DNA from: JAJDUF01 sp965238265
GTDB taxonomy: Bacteria; Chloroflexota; UBA11872; UBA12225; JAJDUF01
Assembly: GCA_965238265.1 (NCBI GenBank)
Contig: OZ250185.1
Coordinates: 2,976,001-3,040,000 of the forward strand
Direction: 5' to 3'
Length of the DNA: 64,000 nucleotides
The notes below the pieces were generated by a model that was not told where the DNA came from, made no database searches, and saw only the letters and a list, made by a program, of their open reading frames with translations. Numbering within the stretch: position 1 is the first letter of the stretch; each line of letters opens with the position of its first letter. The translations under genes and the position numbers were made by a program. This document shows positions 1 to 7,373 of this stretch, in pieces.

Positions 1-322
1 GGTGGTCCGCGGCGGGCTGACCGACCGCTGGCTGGAGGAATACCCCAACATCTACGGCGACCTGTCGGCGGGGTCCGGGCTAGGCGCTATTTCCCGGGAC
101 CCGGAGTTCGGCAAGGATTTCGTGCGCCGGCACCGCACCAAGCTGCTCTGGGCGACGGACTGCCCCTGCCGCGACGGGCACGGGGGCATGGGCGAGGGGA
201 AGAGCCGCGAGTGCTTTTCTTCCCGCACGCTCCCACTGCTCCAGGAATACTGCGAGTCCGAGGACCACTACGCGGACATCACCTACCGAAACGCCGTGCG
301 TCTGCTGGGGTTGGACGGCTAG
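1..322 (+). CDS. Amidohydrolase (Amidohydrolase_2 family), C-terminal fragment
   Basis: The frame is open from the window edge to the TAG at 320-322, so the gene starts upstream of the window. The visible ~106 residues look like the end of a TIM-barrel metal-dependent hydrolase of the Amidohydrolase_2 family. The segment NIYGDLSAGSG resembles the family pattern in which a strand reads (N)VYxDxS, LLWATDCPC matches the late strand carrying the metal-binding Asp (typically LxxGSDxP), and ITYRNAVRLLGL is the usual closing helix (xxNAxRLLGL). Such enzymes hydrolyse or decarboxylate small carbon-nitrogen or aromatic acid substrates in the cytoplasm. The substrate cannot be told from this part. Confidence 0.75.
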   Translation, partial: VVRGGLTDRWLEEYPNIYGDLSAGSGLGAISRDPEFGKDFVRRHRTKLLWATDCPCRDGHGGMGEGKSRECFSSRTLPLLQEYCESEDHYADITYRNAVRLLGLDG

Positions 323-324
323 AC

Positions 325-406
325 CTCATCCCCCGGCCCGCTCTCCATCGCCGAGCGATAGCGAGGGGGAGTCTGCCACTCGTCACTCCCGCGCAAGCGG
401 GAATCC
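325..406. repeat. Interspersed palindromes, families B and A, in tandem
   Basis: Right after the amidohydrolase stop lies a GC-rich block (CCCCGGCCCGCTCTCCATCG ... GCGAGGGGGAG, 325-377) that recurs with variation at 14546-14600, 37206-37262 and 49979-50036. It is followed at 381-406 by the palindrome CCCGCGCAAGCGGGAAT, which recurs at 3337, 18614, 30999, 35406, 49910 and elsewhere. Both are non-coding hairpins of the kind found at gene ends. The rest of 407-562 shows another half palindrome (near 494-505) and no gene. Confidence 0.6.
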
Positions 407-562
407 AACAACCGGCCCTCCCAGGTTGGCGGGGTGGAGTCACTGCCACCACTGCGCGCCGTTCTTGGAGATTACGCAAAGGTCTCCGTGCGCGGGAATG
501 ACGGGCGGTAGACCCTGCCCCGCAGGTTGCTTCTGCGCGCGTCATCACCAGGTACGCTCCGC

Positions 563-785
563 TCACTTGCCCTCCTCGGCGGAGCACGCACAGTCCTCGG
601 CGCTCGGCGTCCCTACCGCTGCCGCCTGCACGGCGGTCACCGTCGGCGCCGGCGCCGGTGTGCCCGCCTCGCCGCTCCCGGCCAGCCAGCCGCCGAGCGC
701 CGAGGACGGCCCCGATCACCAGGATCATCCCCAGGATATGTAGCTCCCGCTCAAAGGCCTTGATCCGCGCCCGTAGCTTCTCCAT
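563..785 (-). pseudogene. Small single-TM protein, frameshifted
   Basis: An ATG at 785 opens a frame reading MEKLRARIKAFERELHILG followed by a hydrophobic stretch (MILVIGAVLG), then the sequence becomes Arg-rich and non-protein-like. Switching frame near 691-703 restores a plausible continuation, LGGWLAGSGEAGTPAPAP, then a Cys-containing acidic tail ending EDCACSAEEGK and a TGA at 563-565. One extra base (or two missing) in a duplicated CTCGGC context explains it; removing one base gives 73 codons plus stop. It would be a short membrane-anchored protein with a Pro/Ala-rich extracytoplasmic tail. I do not recognise a family. The small size makes this the least certain of the broken genes here. 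Confidence 0.45.
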
Positions 786-798
786 ACCCCGACTCTCC

Positions 799-2337
799 TC
801 ACCTCGGTCTGTCGCTTACCTCTGCCTCGGATAAGGTGCCATGAGCGATAGCGGATTGGTCAGCGTTGGTGGCTAACGTCTCGACGAGTTTCAATACTTC
901 TCCCTCAACTTGACCAACTGAGGGAAGTGCGATCTTCGGTCGCTTCCGGATAATTGCTTCGAACTGCGGTTCGAACTCTATGCGGACCAACTTGCGAAGA
1001 CCATCTTCACCGGTGGCCTTATTCGACTCCTTAAACATGTAGCGTAGCCACTTCGGATTCGCCGTCCTTTTGACCTCCGACGCTATGTGTTCAACCTCAT
1101 CATCCATGAGCATGTACTCAAATGCCAGCGTTTGAATCTCGTCTTGCAGAACGGTAAGCAAGTGCTTGGAGTCGTCGTCAGCTACTGTGTCAGCAACGAT
1201 CTTGGCTGCGGCAGAGCCTCCAAGGCCGCCGCCCAATGCGCCCACGATGCCTCCAACCACTCCACCGGCAGCCGTGCCGATGACAGGAACTGCCGTTCCG
1301 ATTGTAGCCCCTACGCCCGCGCCTATCATCCATCCTGCAGTACCAGTTGCAACGCCAGTGACATTCACTGAGGCATTCTTCGTGAACTGTCGCCATGAAA
1401 TCGAACGGTCGAAAGCTGCCCTGTAGAAGTCAGGGGTGATCGTAACCGCTGTTGCTACTGTCCCTGTAATAGCGTTGGTGCGAAGGAGCTTGGACACATG
1501 GTTGACTGCCGCGGCGCCGTAGACCGCTTTCCCAAGTGATCCCGCGGCAATGCGATGGACTGCCGCACGACCAACGGCTGTGCCCGATATGGCCTTTACT
1601 CCGCTACGAACCGAAACGACTCCGGCGGCAGCGGCCTTAGTGCGTAGTAGCTGTGCGCTCGCTATCCCTGTGATTAACGCTGTGCTGCCATCCACAATTG
1701 CACGCTTGAGGGACTCCCTCGTCGCATCTTGCGTGCTCTCGCCGCGCCAGCGGCTCTGCGCGAAGGTGACCACGAACGAAACCGTAGCTACAAAAGTGGA
1801 AGTTACGGCTTGCGTCCCGGCGTCAAAAATCAGGGAATCGACATTTCCCGCCCGTGCGATATTCCTTGCCTGCTTGTAGGTCACCGTTCCCCGCTGGACT
1901 AACTTCTCGGCATCTGCGGGATTCGAGAATTCCGGGACCTTGCCCTGCGCGATCCGATCACGCATTAACTCTACGCAGTCTACGTACTGGTCCTTCGGAA
2001 CTTCAAGGACTTGCCTAGTATAGCGGTAATAACCAGAGCTTGAATCGAACGCCGCCGCGACAGTTTCAGGCGCGCTCTGAAAGTACTTTGATTGAACACG
2101 CAACCCATCGACTACACGATCCGCACCATTCAATTCACAGGATACCCCAACTACCTCAGCGCTCTTGCCTCTGATGGTATCAGCGAAATTATTAGCGTCC
2201 TCTGCTGCAAAGCCGTGTCCGCCCCTGGTGTGGTACCTGGTGATCTGTGTCTTCTCTAAAGCCTGCGCTACAAGTGGTGCGGGCAGCGCATCGCTTGCTC
2301 CCGTCGTCTCTATGTCTTCGGATCTGAGCTTTCCCAT
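799..2337 (-). CDS. Unknown protein: possible PD-(D/E)XK-like N-domain plus glycine-zipper membrane segment
   Basis: A 512-residue protein of no family I can name. Residues 39-48 (GGHGFAAEDA) and 66-86 (CELNGADRVVDG then VQSKYF) form a compact N-terminal domain. The NGAD ... D ... QxK arrangement resembles the Asp ... (E/Q)xK metal-binding pattern of PD-(D/E)XK-type nucleases seen in polymorphic toxins; this is inference. Residues 332-380 are an Ala/Gly-rich stretch with repeated GxxxG spacing (AGVGATIG, GGVVGGIVGALGGGLGG), typical of membrane-inserting glycine zippers. The C-terminal ~130 residues are soluble and charged. Base composition is clearly less GC-rich than its neighbours, and the gene lies on the 3' side of tRNA-Pro, so recent acquisition is plausible. 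The ATG at 2337 lies 8 bases after a GGAAAG Shine-Dalgarno sequence. Confidence 0.7.
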   Translation of the reverse strand: MGKLRSEDIETTGASDALPAPLVAQALEKTQITRYHTRGGHGFAAEDANNFADTIRGKSAEVVGVSCELNGADRVVDGLRVQSKYFQSAPETVAAAFDSSSGYYRYTRQVLEVPKDQYVDCVELMRDRIAQGKVPEFSNPADAEKLVQRGTVTYKQARNIARAGNVDSLIFDAGTQAVTSTFVATVSFVVTFAQSRWRGESTQDATRESLKRAIVDGSTALITGIASAQLLRTKAAAAGVVSVRSGVKAISGTAVGRAAVHRIAAGSLGKAVYGAAAVNHVSKLLRTNAITGTVATAVTITPDFYRAAFDRSISWRQFTKNASVNVTGVATGTAGWMIGAGVGATIGTAVPVIGTAAGGVVGGIVGALGGGLGGSAAAKIVADTVADDDSKHLLTVLQDEIQTLAFEYMLMDDEVEHIASEVKRTANPKWLRYMFKESNKATGEDGLRKLVRIEFEPQFEAIIRKRPKIALPSVGQVEGEVLKLVETLATNADQSAIAHGTLSEAEVSDRPR

Positions 2338-2420
2338 CTATCTTTCCTCCATCTTCGCAACTGTCGAACTGATACCGGAGCCGCTGTTCTGCCTATGGGA
2401 ACTAGGACGAGTTTCAGTCC

Positions 2421-2801
2421 TCACCCGGTCACTATAGCGGAATCAACGGCTGCGGCTAGCTCGGGGGTGGGCCGCAACACGCGCTCTAGGTGCTTCCGTG
2501 CCACAGCATAGTTGATAGGCGCATCGGGGAGCGCCGGCGCCGTGTCCTCCTGCCGGCCCAACCAGGCACGAAAGCCGGGGATGATGATGCTCAGGGGTAC
2601 GTTCGTCTCGGGATGGACGCTGATTTCCAGATCGTCGCCAAGCGGTTCAACCACCCCGCCGCGGCCCCGGCTGCCAGCTAAGAACACCTCCATCCAGCCA
2701 CCATCGGGGATGTAGTCCCATTCGGCGTCCGGCAGCCCAGCCAGGATGACCGACTGCAACGCACCAGTCCTAGCGAACAGCGCGCTCGAACAACGCTTCA
2801 C
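2421..2801 (-). CDS. Small hypothetical protein, DUF2283-like
   Basis: A 126-residue frame whose central part (EWDYIPDGGWMEVFLAG ... DDLEISVHPETNVPLSI) has the look of DUF2283-type small proteins, in which a W-x-Y-D-x-x-G/D-x-(M/L)E(V/I)xL strand is followed by a strand reading (V/I)D-x-ET-G-x-(I/V)-x-x-I-x-I-x-G-(F/L). The function of that family is unknown. The frame overlaps the preceding small gene by about 30 bases, so the true start may be internal; the conserved-looking part begins around residue 20. Part of the same minus-strand run as the 512-residue unknown gene downstream. Confidence 0.5.
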   Translation of the reverse strand: MKRCSSALFARTGALQSVILAGLPDAEWDYIPDGGWMEVFLAGSRGRGGVVEPLGDDLEISVHPETNVPLSIIIPGFRAWLGRQEDTAPALPDAPINYAVARKHLERVLRPTPELAAAVDSAIVTG

Positions 2802-3006
2802 GGAGGCCGTCCAACAGCCCTTCCAGCCGCGCGTGGCGCTGCTCCAGGTTCGACAGGCGGGATTCTAGCCGGTCTAGCCATCCATCCAGCCGGCCCAACA
2901 GCCCTTCCAGCCGCTCGAACCGCTTATCGGCGCGTTGGGCGGATGCGACCAAGACGGCCACGACTGCTACGCCGACACCCAGGATGCCCACTAGCTCCGG
3001 CGTCAT
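2770..3006 (-). CDS. Small membrane-anchored coiled-coil protein
   Basis: The 78 residues start with one hydrophobic helix (LVGILGVGVAVVAVLVASA), followed by a positively charged turn and a heptad-rich amphipathic region (RFERLEGLLGRLDGWLDRLESRLSNLEQRHARLEGLL). This is the usual layout of short, N-terminally anchored coiled-coil proteins. In some bacteria such proteins precede toxin-antitoxin or DUF2283 genes, but here the role is unknown. The Leu/Arg/Glu periodicity argues that the frame is really translated. Followed with overlap by the DUF2283-like gene. Confidence 0.5.
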   Translation of the reverse strand: MTPELVGILGVGVAVVAVLVASAQRADKRFERLEGLLGRLDGWLDRLESRLSNLEQRHARLEGLLDGLREALFERAVR

Positions 3007-3163
3007 GGCTTCCTCTGCACAACTGCGAAAATTGTTTCAGTCCTGCGGCCACTATACCGGACGCGCCACTGGTGCGGCCGCGAGGCCGGAGTGGGCGCCG
3101 GGGACAGCGGCCCAGTACCGACACTTGGGGGGTACGAAACGGCAAGACTACTGCTCTCAGCGG

Positions 3164-3240
<77 letters not shown>

Positions 3241-3336
3241 TGGTGCCGGCCCCCGGAGGGCCAGGGATACCCGGCACCGTGTCGTCATTCTAGCACGAGC
3301 GGGCCTCTCCAGCTAGTGCGCCGTTGACATTTCCCG

Positions 3337-3363
3337 ACCATTCCCACGAAAGCGGGAATCCAG
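3337..3363. repeat. Palindrome family A copy
   Basis: GACCATTCCCACGAAAGCGG followed by GAATCCAGAG is an imperfect copy of the ATTCCCGCTTTCGCGGGAAT palindrome seen at seven or more places in this window. It sits between the convergent-spaced tRNA-Pro and the end of the MFS gene. No coding potential. Confidence 0.6.
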
Positions 3364-3396
3364 AGCGGGGGTGAGGCGCGGATACCCATGGCTGCG

Positions 3397-4587
3397 CTAC
3401 GTCCCGGCCGGCCGTTCGGCAGTCGCGGGGCGATGCCAACCAATGGGTAGCAAGATCAGCAGCGATGCTCCGGCCGCGGCCCAAAAGACCGGCCCTGCCC
3501 CGGCGGCGGCGTACAGTGGCGTATAGAGCACCGGCGCACAGGCTGCTCCCGCGAATCGAAACGTGTTGTACACAGAGCTGGCGCCGCCGCGCTGCGCCGG
3601 CAAGGCTTCGACCGCCATCGTATGGAGGCCGGACCACATGAATGCCGCCGCCCCGCCCGCAGCGAGATAGCCGGCCGCGAAGGACCACGGCCCCGTCGCG
3701 GCAACAAGGAGCGCGGTGCAGAGCGCGGTAACCAGCGTGCCTGTCGCGACGACCGTGCGCCGCCCCCAACGGTCGGCCGCCCGACCACCCCACGGCGCCG
3801 CCAGCATCCCCGCCAGACCGAAGCCGGCGAGGACGGCGCCGCTCTGTGCCGCACCCAGCTGCAAGGGTGCTTCCAGGTGCAGGGCCACGATAAACGGGAT
3901 ACCGTTGATCCCCACGTAACCGAGCCAGCCCGCTACACAGAGCAGCACCAGGCGGCGGTTTGCCAGACCGCGCATGAGCACCGCCAGTCCGGTGCTTCTC
4001 GCTTGCTGGGCAGGCGACGCCGCTACCCGGAGGCGGCGATACCACCAGGCATAGTACGCCGCCAACGCCGTACAGACGGCCGTGAGCAGCACGTACACCA
4101 GCCGCCAACTCGTAGCGGCAAAGGCGCCGCCGAGCAGCGGCGCGAGCAGGAGACCGGCGGTGTTGACCGTCGTGAACACCCCCAACGCCCGTCCCAGACG
4201 CGGTGCCGGCACCACGTCGCCCAGCGTGGCCATGATGATCGGGGTGACGAAAGCGTTGGCGGCGCCTTGGATCACGCGCGCGGCCAGAAATATCTCGATG
4301 CTTGGCGCTGCGGCCGCGAGCGCCGCGGCGGCGGCAAACGCCGCGCAGCCGCCCGTCACGGTGCCGCCGCGGGAGAAGCGGTCGGCAATGGTGCCGGAGA
4401 CGAGCTGCAAGAGCACGAACGGCACCATGTAGGCCGTGACCACCGCCGTCACCTGCCCGAGGGTTGCAGTGAAGTCGTCCCGCAGCACTGGCAGCAATAC
4501 ATTGGTGACCCCGCCCATGAGCGGGCCGATAAACACTCCGAGGTACAAGCCAGCCAGCGACGTGGGAGCGGCCGAGCGGTCACGCAT
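3397..4587 (-). CDS. MFS transporter, drug/metabolite efflux type
   Basis: 396 residues with about twelve hydrophobic segments. The N-terminal part (LYLGVFIGPLMGGVTNVLLPVLRDDF) and the first cytoplasmic loop (GTIADRFSRGGTVTGGC) fit the MFS motif A region G-x-x-x-D-R-x-x-R-R; the mirrored loop in the second half reads GGRAADRWGRRTVVATG, a clear second motif A. It belongs to the 12-TM drug-proton antiporter-like group. The substrate is unknown. It lies 23 bases after the UlaG-like gene and is likely the last gene of the operon that starts at 9887. The ATG at 4587 gives a normal family length. Confidence 0.85.
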   Translation of the reverse strand: MRDRSAAPTSLAGLYLGVFIGPLMGGVTNVLLPVLRDDFTATLGQVTAVVTAYMVPFVLLQLVSGTIADRFSRGGTVTGGCAAFAAAAALAAAAPSIEIFLAARVIQGAANAFVTPIIMATLGDVVPAPRLGRALGVFTTVNTAGLLLAPLLGGAFAATSWRLVYVLLTAVCTALAAYYAWWYRRLRVAASPAQQARSTGLAVLMRGLANRRLVLLCVAGWLGYVGINGIPFIVALHLEAPLQLGAAQSGAVLAGFGLAGMLAAPWGGRAADRWGRRTVVATGTLVTALCTALLVAATGPWSFAAGYLAAGGAAAFMWSGLHTMAVEALPAQRGGASSVYNTFRFAGAACAPVLYTPLYAAAGAGPVFWAAAGASLLILLPIGWHRPATAERPAGT

Positions 4588-4610
4588 GGGCCGGGTGGCC
4601 CTGTTCGGCG

Positions 4611-5456
4611 CTACGACACATAGACGAACCGCTCGTTGCGGGCCAGGATGTGGAAGCGCTGCTCGGGGTAGTGGTCGGTGAGATAGTCCACGAAGTGCGC
4701 GACGCGCACGGTGTTCGCGGCGAACATGCCGTAGTGAATGGGGATGATCAGGTCCGCGCCCATCGCTACGCCGAGATCCGCTGCCTCACGGTACGAGAAG
4801 TTGCCGATGATGCCCTGTTGCTCGCGAAACCAGTCCCGGCCGTTGATCGGGAGAAGCGCAATGTTCACCGCCAACTGTTGGAGGCGCGCCAGCAGGCCCT
4901 CGTACAGCACCGTGTCGCCAGGGTGGTAGATACGCACCTGGTTCATCTCGATGACATACCCCAGATACCGGCTGGGGTCGAGGTCGTAGTGCGCTGCCGG
5001 AACGGGCGTGACCCGCACACGATCCGCGGGCAGCAGCCGGTCACTTTCCGCGACAATGGTGCGCTCGGCCGCGATACCCAGCTGGGCAAGCGCCGCCCGC
5101 CCGGCGGCCGGAGCGGCAAACTGCGCCGCCGGCGAGGCCGCTGCGAGCGCGGGGATCGTGCCGGGGTCCAGATGATCGGCATGATCGTGGGTGATGAGCA
5201 CGAGGTCGGCGTTGGTCACGTCCGCGGGCCGCAGCGGCGGTTGCCACAGGCGGGGCATCGGTCGGCCCTCACGCTCCATCAGCGTTTCCAAGTGCCCCGA
5301 CAAAAACGGATCAACGTACACCATCCGGTGGCCCTTGAGCGCAATGCTGGCCTGACCAAGGTTCCACAGCGCGACCATCCCGGGGCCTAGCGCGGTCGCG
5401 GTCATCTCGGCAATCAAGTCGGCACCCTGCGGACGCTGGCGCTGTGATTGGGTCAT
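4611..5456 (-). CDS. UlaG-like metallo-beta-lactamase-fold hydrolase
   Basis: 281 residues with the metal-binding signature HxHxDH written THDHADHLD (about residues 90-98), later ligands in PAAHYDL and YHPGDTVLYEG, and a late LIIPIHYGMF. This matches the UlaG (L-ascorbate-6-phosphate lactonase)-like branch, which hydrolyses lactone or phosphoester bonds with Mn or Zn in the cytoplasm. The start codon overlaps the stop of the upstream phosphatase-like gene (ATGA-type, 5453-5456), so translation is probably coupled. The next gene is an MFS transporter. The natural substrate here is not known. Confidence 0.85.
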   Translation of the reverse strand: MTQSQRQRPQGADLIAEMTATALGPGMVALWNLGQASIALKGHRMVYVDPFLSGHLETLMEREGRPMPRLWQPPLRPADVTNADLVLITHDHADHLDPGTIPALAAASPAAQFAAPAAGRAALAQLGIAAERTIVAESDRLLPADRVRVTPVPAAHYDLDPSRYLGYVIEMNQVRIYHPGDTVLYEGLLARLQQLAVNIALLPINGRDWFREQQGIIGNFSYREAADLGVAMGADLIIPIHYGMFAANTVRVAHFVDYLTDHYPEQRFHILARNERFVYVS

Positions 5457-7342
5457 GGTGGCTCTCCACTGGCAGTACGTTCGCGCTGTGCTCCGGCGGC
5501 GCCGTTGCGGCCCGCACGCGCGGGGGCCAGGGTCGTGAGTATGGGCGCGACCGGCTTGCGCCGCTGGGTCGGATCAATAATCCCGGCCAGGATGCGATGC
5601 ATATGGACTGCTTCGCCGACAGTCTCCGGGTCGAACGTGAGGTGGTTGGGCAACAGCATGAAGGGGTAGGACTGATCACCACCGACAGCGGCATGACAGC
5701 CGGCCTGCTGCTCGAACGTATAGGTGTGTACCTTGGAGTTCCTGCGACCGGCCGGACGCCAGATGTCCGCCAGGCAGATGATATCCCCGCAGGCCTCCAT
5801 GCGGGCGAAACTGATGAGCTGGCGCAACACGATGGTCGGTTCTTCGTAGCGCAACAGGGGATTGGCGCCCTCCTGGGACAGAATCAGGTCGTCGAGCGGC
5901 AGCTGCCAGCTGCTACGCGGGCCAGCCTCGTCGCTCGGCGGCAGTCGGAGCCGCAACGACCCTTCACGACCGACCACCGCCAGCGCAGCTTCCTCGCGGG
6001 TAATCACGAGCGCAATCCCTTGCTGCGCCACCAGCACTGCCAAGAAGCCGGGGGCCAGCTGCTCGATCTCGGTGCGGTACAGCCGCCGCTCGAACCCGCG
6101 CACCCAGATCTGTGCCAGGGAGCCACAAGAAACCACCAGCACGTGCGGGTGGGCCTGTAGCTCTCCAGAGTCTACGAAGAAGCGTTCGCCGAACTTGATC
6201 GCCCCAGCACTGCCCAACTCGAGGATCATCGCGCCAATGCGGCCCCAGGTGTTGAGCCAGCCGGTATCCTGCCGGGGGACTCGTCGGGCAATCCACTGGG
6301 CTTGCTGTGGGGAGGGGTAGTGCGACTTGGTAGCCCACCACCGGGTCACCCAGTCCTCCAGGCTTGCGCCAAATGCCTGCGTGAAGGGCTGTGCGGGTGT
6401 CATCCCATGGTCACTCAGCACCACGATGTCGTACTCCCGCTCACACCGCTGCCGGGTCTCGAAGACCTTGCCGATAGCGCTATCAATTCCGCGCAGGGCA
6501 CGCAGGGCCGTGCGCGACATGGGGCCGCTCCGATGGCCGATAATGTCGTAGCCAATGAAGCAGCTATAGATCACCGGCACACCGCGCAGCATGTCCAGCC
6601 GGGTGCCGGTGGCGACGATCTCGCGCGGGAGGATGTTGAGTAGCACGCGGATGAAGGGGAACGCATCGAGACCGAGGCGGCGATGACGCTTCAGCACGCT
6701 CCACACGCTATCCTCGATCTCTTGCACGATCTCCCACACGGCATCGAGGAGAAAGCGGAGCACCTTGCCCGGGTTGAGCAGTAGGATAATGAGCGAACGG
6801 AGCAGCGCTTGGCCGGGGCGATACCAGTGGGCGCTGGTGCCCGCGATGGTCAGCACGTTCCAGCGCGCCCCGCCGGAGATGATGCTGGCATAGCTACTGC
6901 CCCCCGCCAGCAACCCGCGATGCGTCGCCGCCAGCCGCCGCTCCTCGCGGCGCATATGCACCGGATTGGCCCCGACAACACGCTTCTGGCTCGCGCGGTC
7001 AAACCAATAGAACCCGACGATGCCGTCCGTCGTCCCGTAGAGCAGGCCGCTCTGCACGGCCGGCGTATCGGCCACCAGCCCGCAGCGCCAGCGATAGCGC
7101 TGATAGAGGTCGCGGTCGAGCAAATCACGCAGGAACGGTAGATAGCCCTGGCGCAGTGCGGAGCGGAGATGGTCGTGGCCCAGACCATCAATCTCGATGA
7201 ACACCGTGCCATGTCGCCCGGCTGCGCCCGGCTCGGGGTACATCCCGAGCAGACGCGCCAGCAGCAGATACCGGCCCTGCAAAAACCATACCGACCACCG
7301 TCGGATATGGTGCCACGCGCGCTCGATACGACTCGAAATCAT
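5453..7342 (-). CDS. Alkaline phosphatase superfamily protein (type I phosphodiesterase-like)
   Basis: 629 residues. The segment TVFIEIDGLGHDHL near residue 47 carries the first metal Asp of the alkaline phosphatase superfamily. DTPAVQSGLLYGT is where the Thr nucleophile of the phosphodiesterase/nucleotide pyrophosphatase branch lies. YDIVVLSDHGMTPAQPF is the typical second metal site (DHG). The mid-region has two hydrophobic helices (around ALLRSLIILLLNPGKVLRFLL), so it may sit at the membrane. It lies 31 bases after the nucleotidyltransferase gene and overlaps the UlaG-like gene by 4 bases. A role in phosphoglycolipid or phosphoester turnover is possible but unproven. Confidence 0.8.
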   Translation of the reverse strand: MISSRIERAWHHIRRWSVWFLQGRYLLLARLLGMYPEPGAAGRHGTVFIEIDGLGHDHLRSALRQGYLPFLRDLLDRDLYQRYRWRCGLVADTPAVQSGLLYGTTDGIVGFYWFDRASQKRVVGANPVHMRREERRLAATHRGLLAGGSSYASIISGGARWNVLTIAGTSAHWYRPGQALLRSLIILLLNPGKVLRFLLDAVWEIVQEIEDSVWSVLKRHRRLGLDAFPFIRVLLNILPREIVATGTRLDMLRGVPVIYSCFIGYDIIGHRSGPMSRTALRALRGIDSAIGKVFETRQRCEREYDIVVLSDHGMTPAQPFTQAFGASLEDWVTRWWATKSHYPSPQQAQWIARRVPRQDTGWLNTWGRIGAMILELGSAGAIKFGERFFVDSGELQAHPHVLVVSCGSLAQIWVRGFERRLYRTEIEQLAPGFLAVLVAQQGIALVITREEAALAVVGREGSLRLRLPPSDEAGPRSSWQLPLDDLILSQEGANPLLRYEEPTIVLRQLISFARMEACGDIICLADIWRPAGRRNSKVHTYTFEQQAGCHAAVGGDQSYPFMLLPNHLTFDPETVGEAVHMHRILAGIIDPTQRRKPVAPILTTLAPARAGRNGAAGAQRERTASGEPP

Positions 7343-7373
7343 AGGCTTGAAGTGAAGCGCTCTGTACCAACCA

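Noticed and set aside
3622..4623. 333-residue plus-strand frame opposite the MFS gene
   Set aside because: Very Arg/Gln-rich, no hydrophobic segments or motifs; antisense of a membrane protein.
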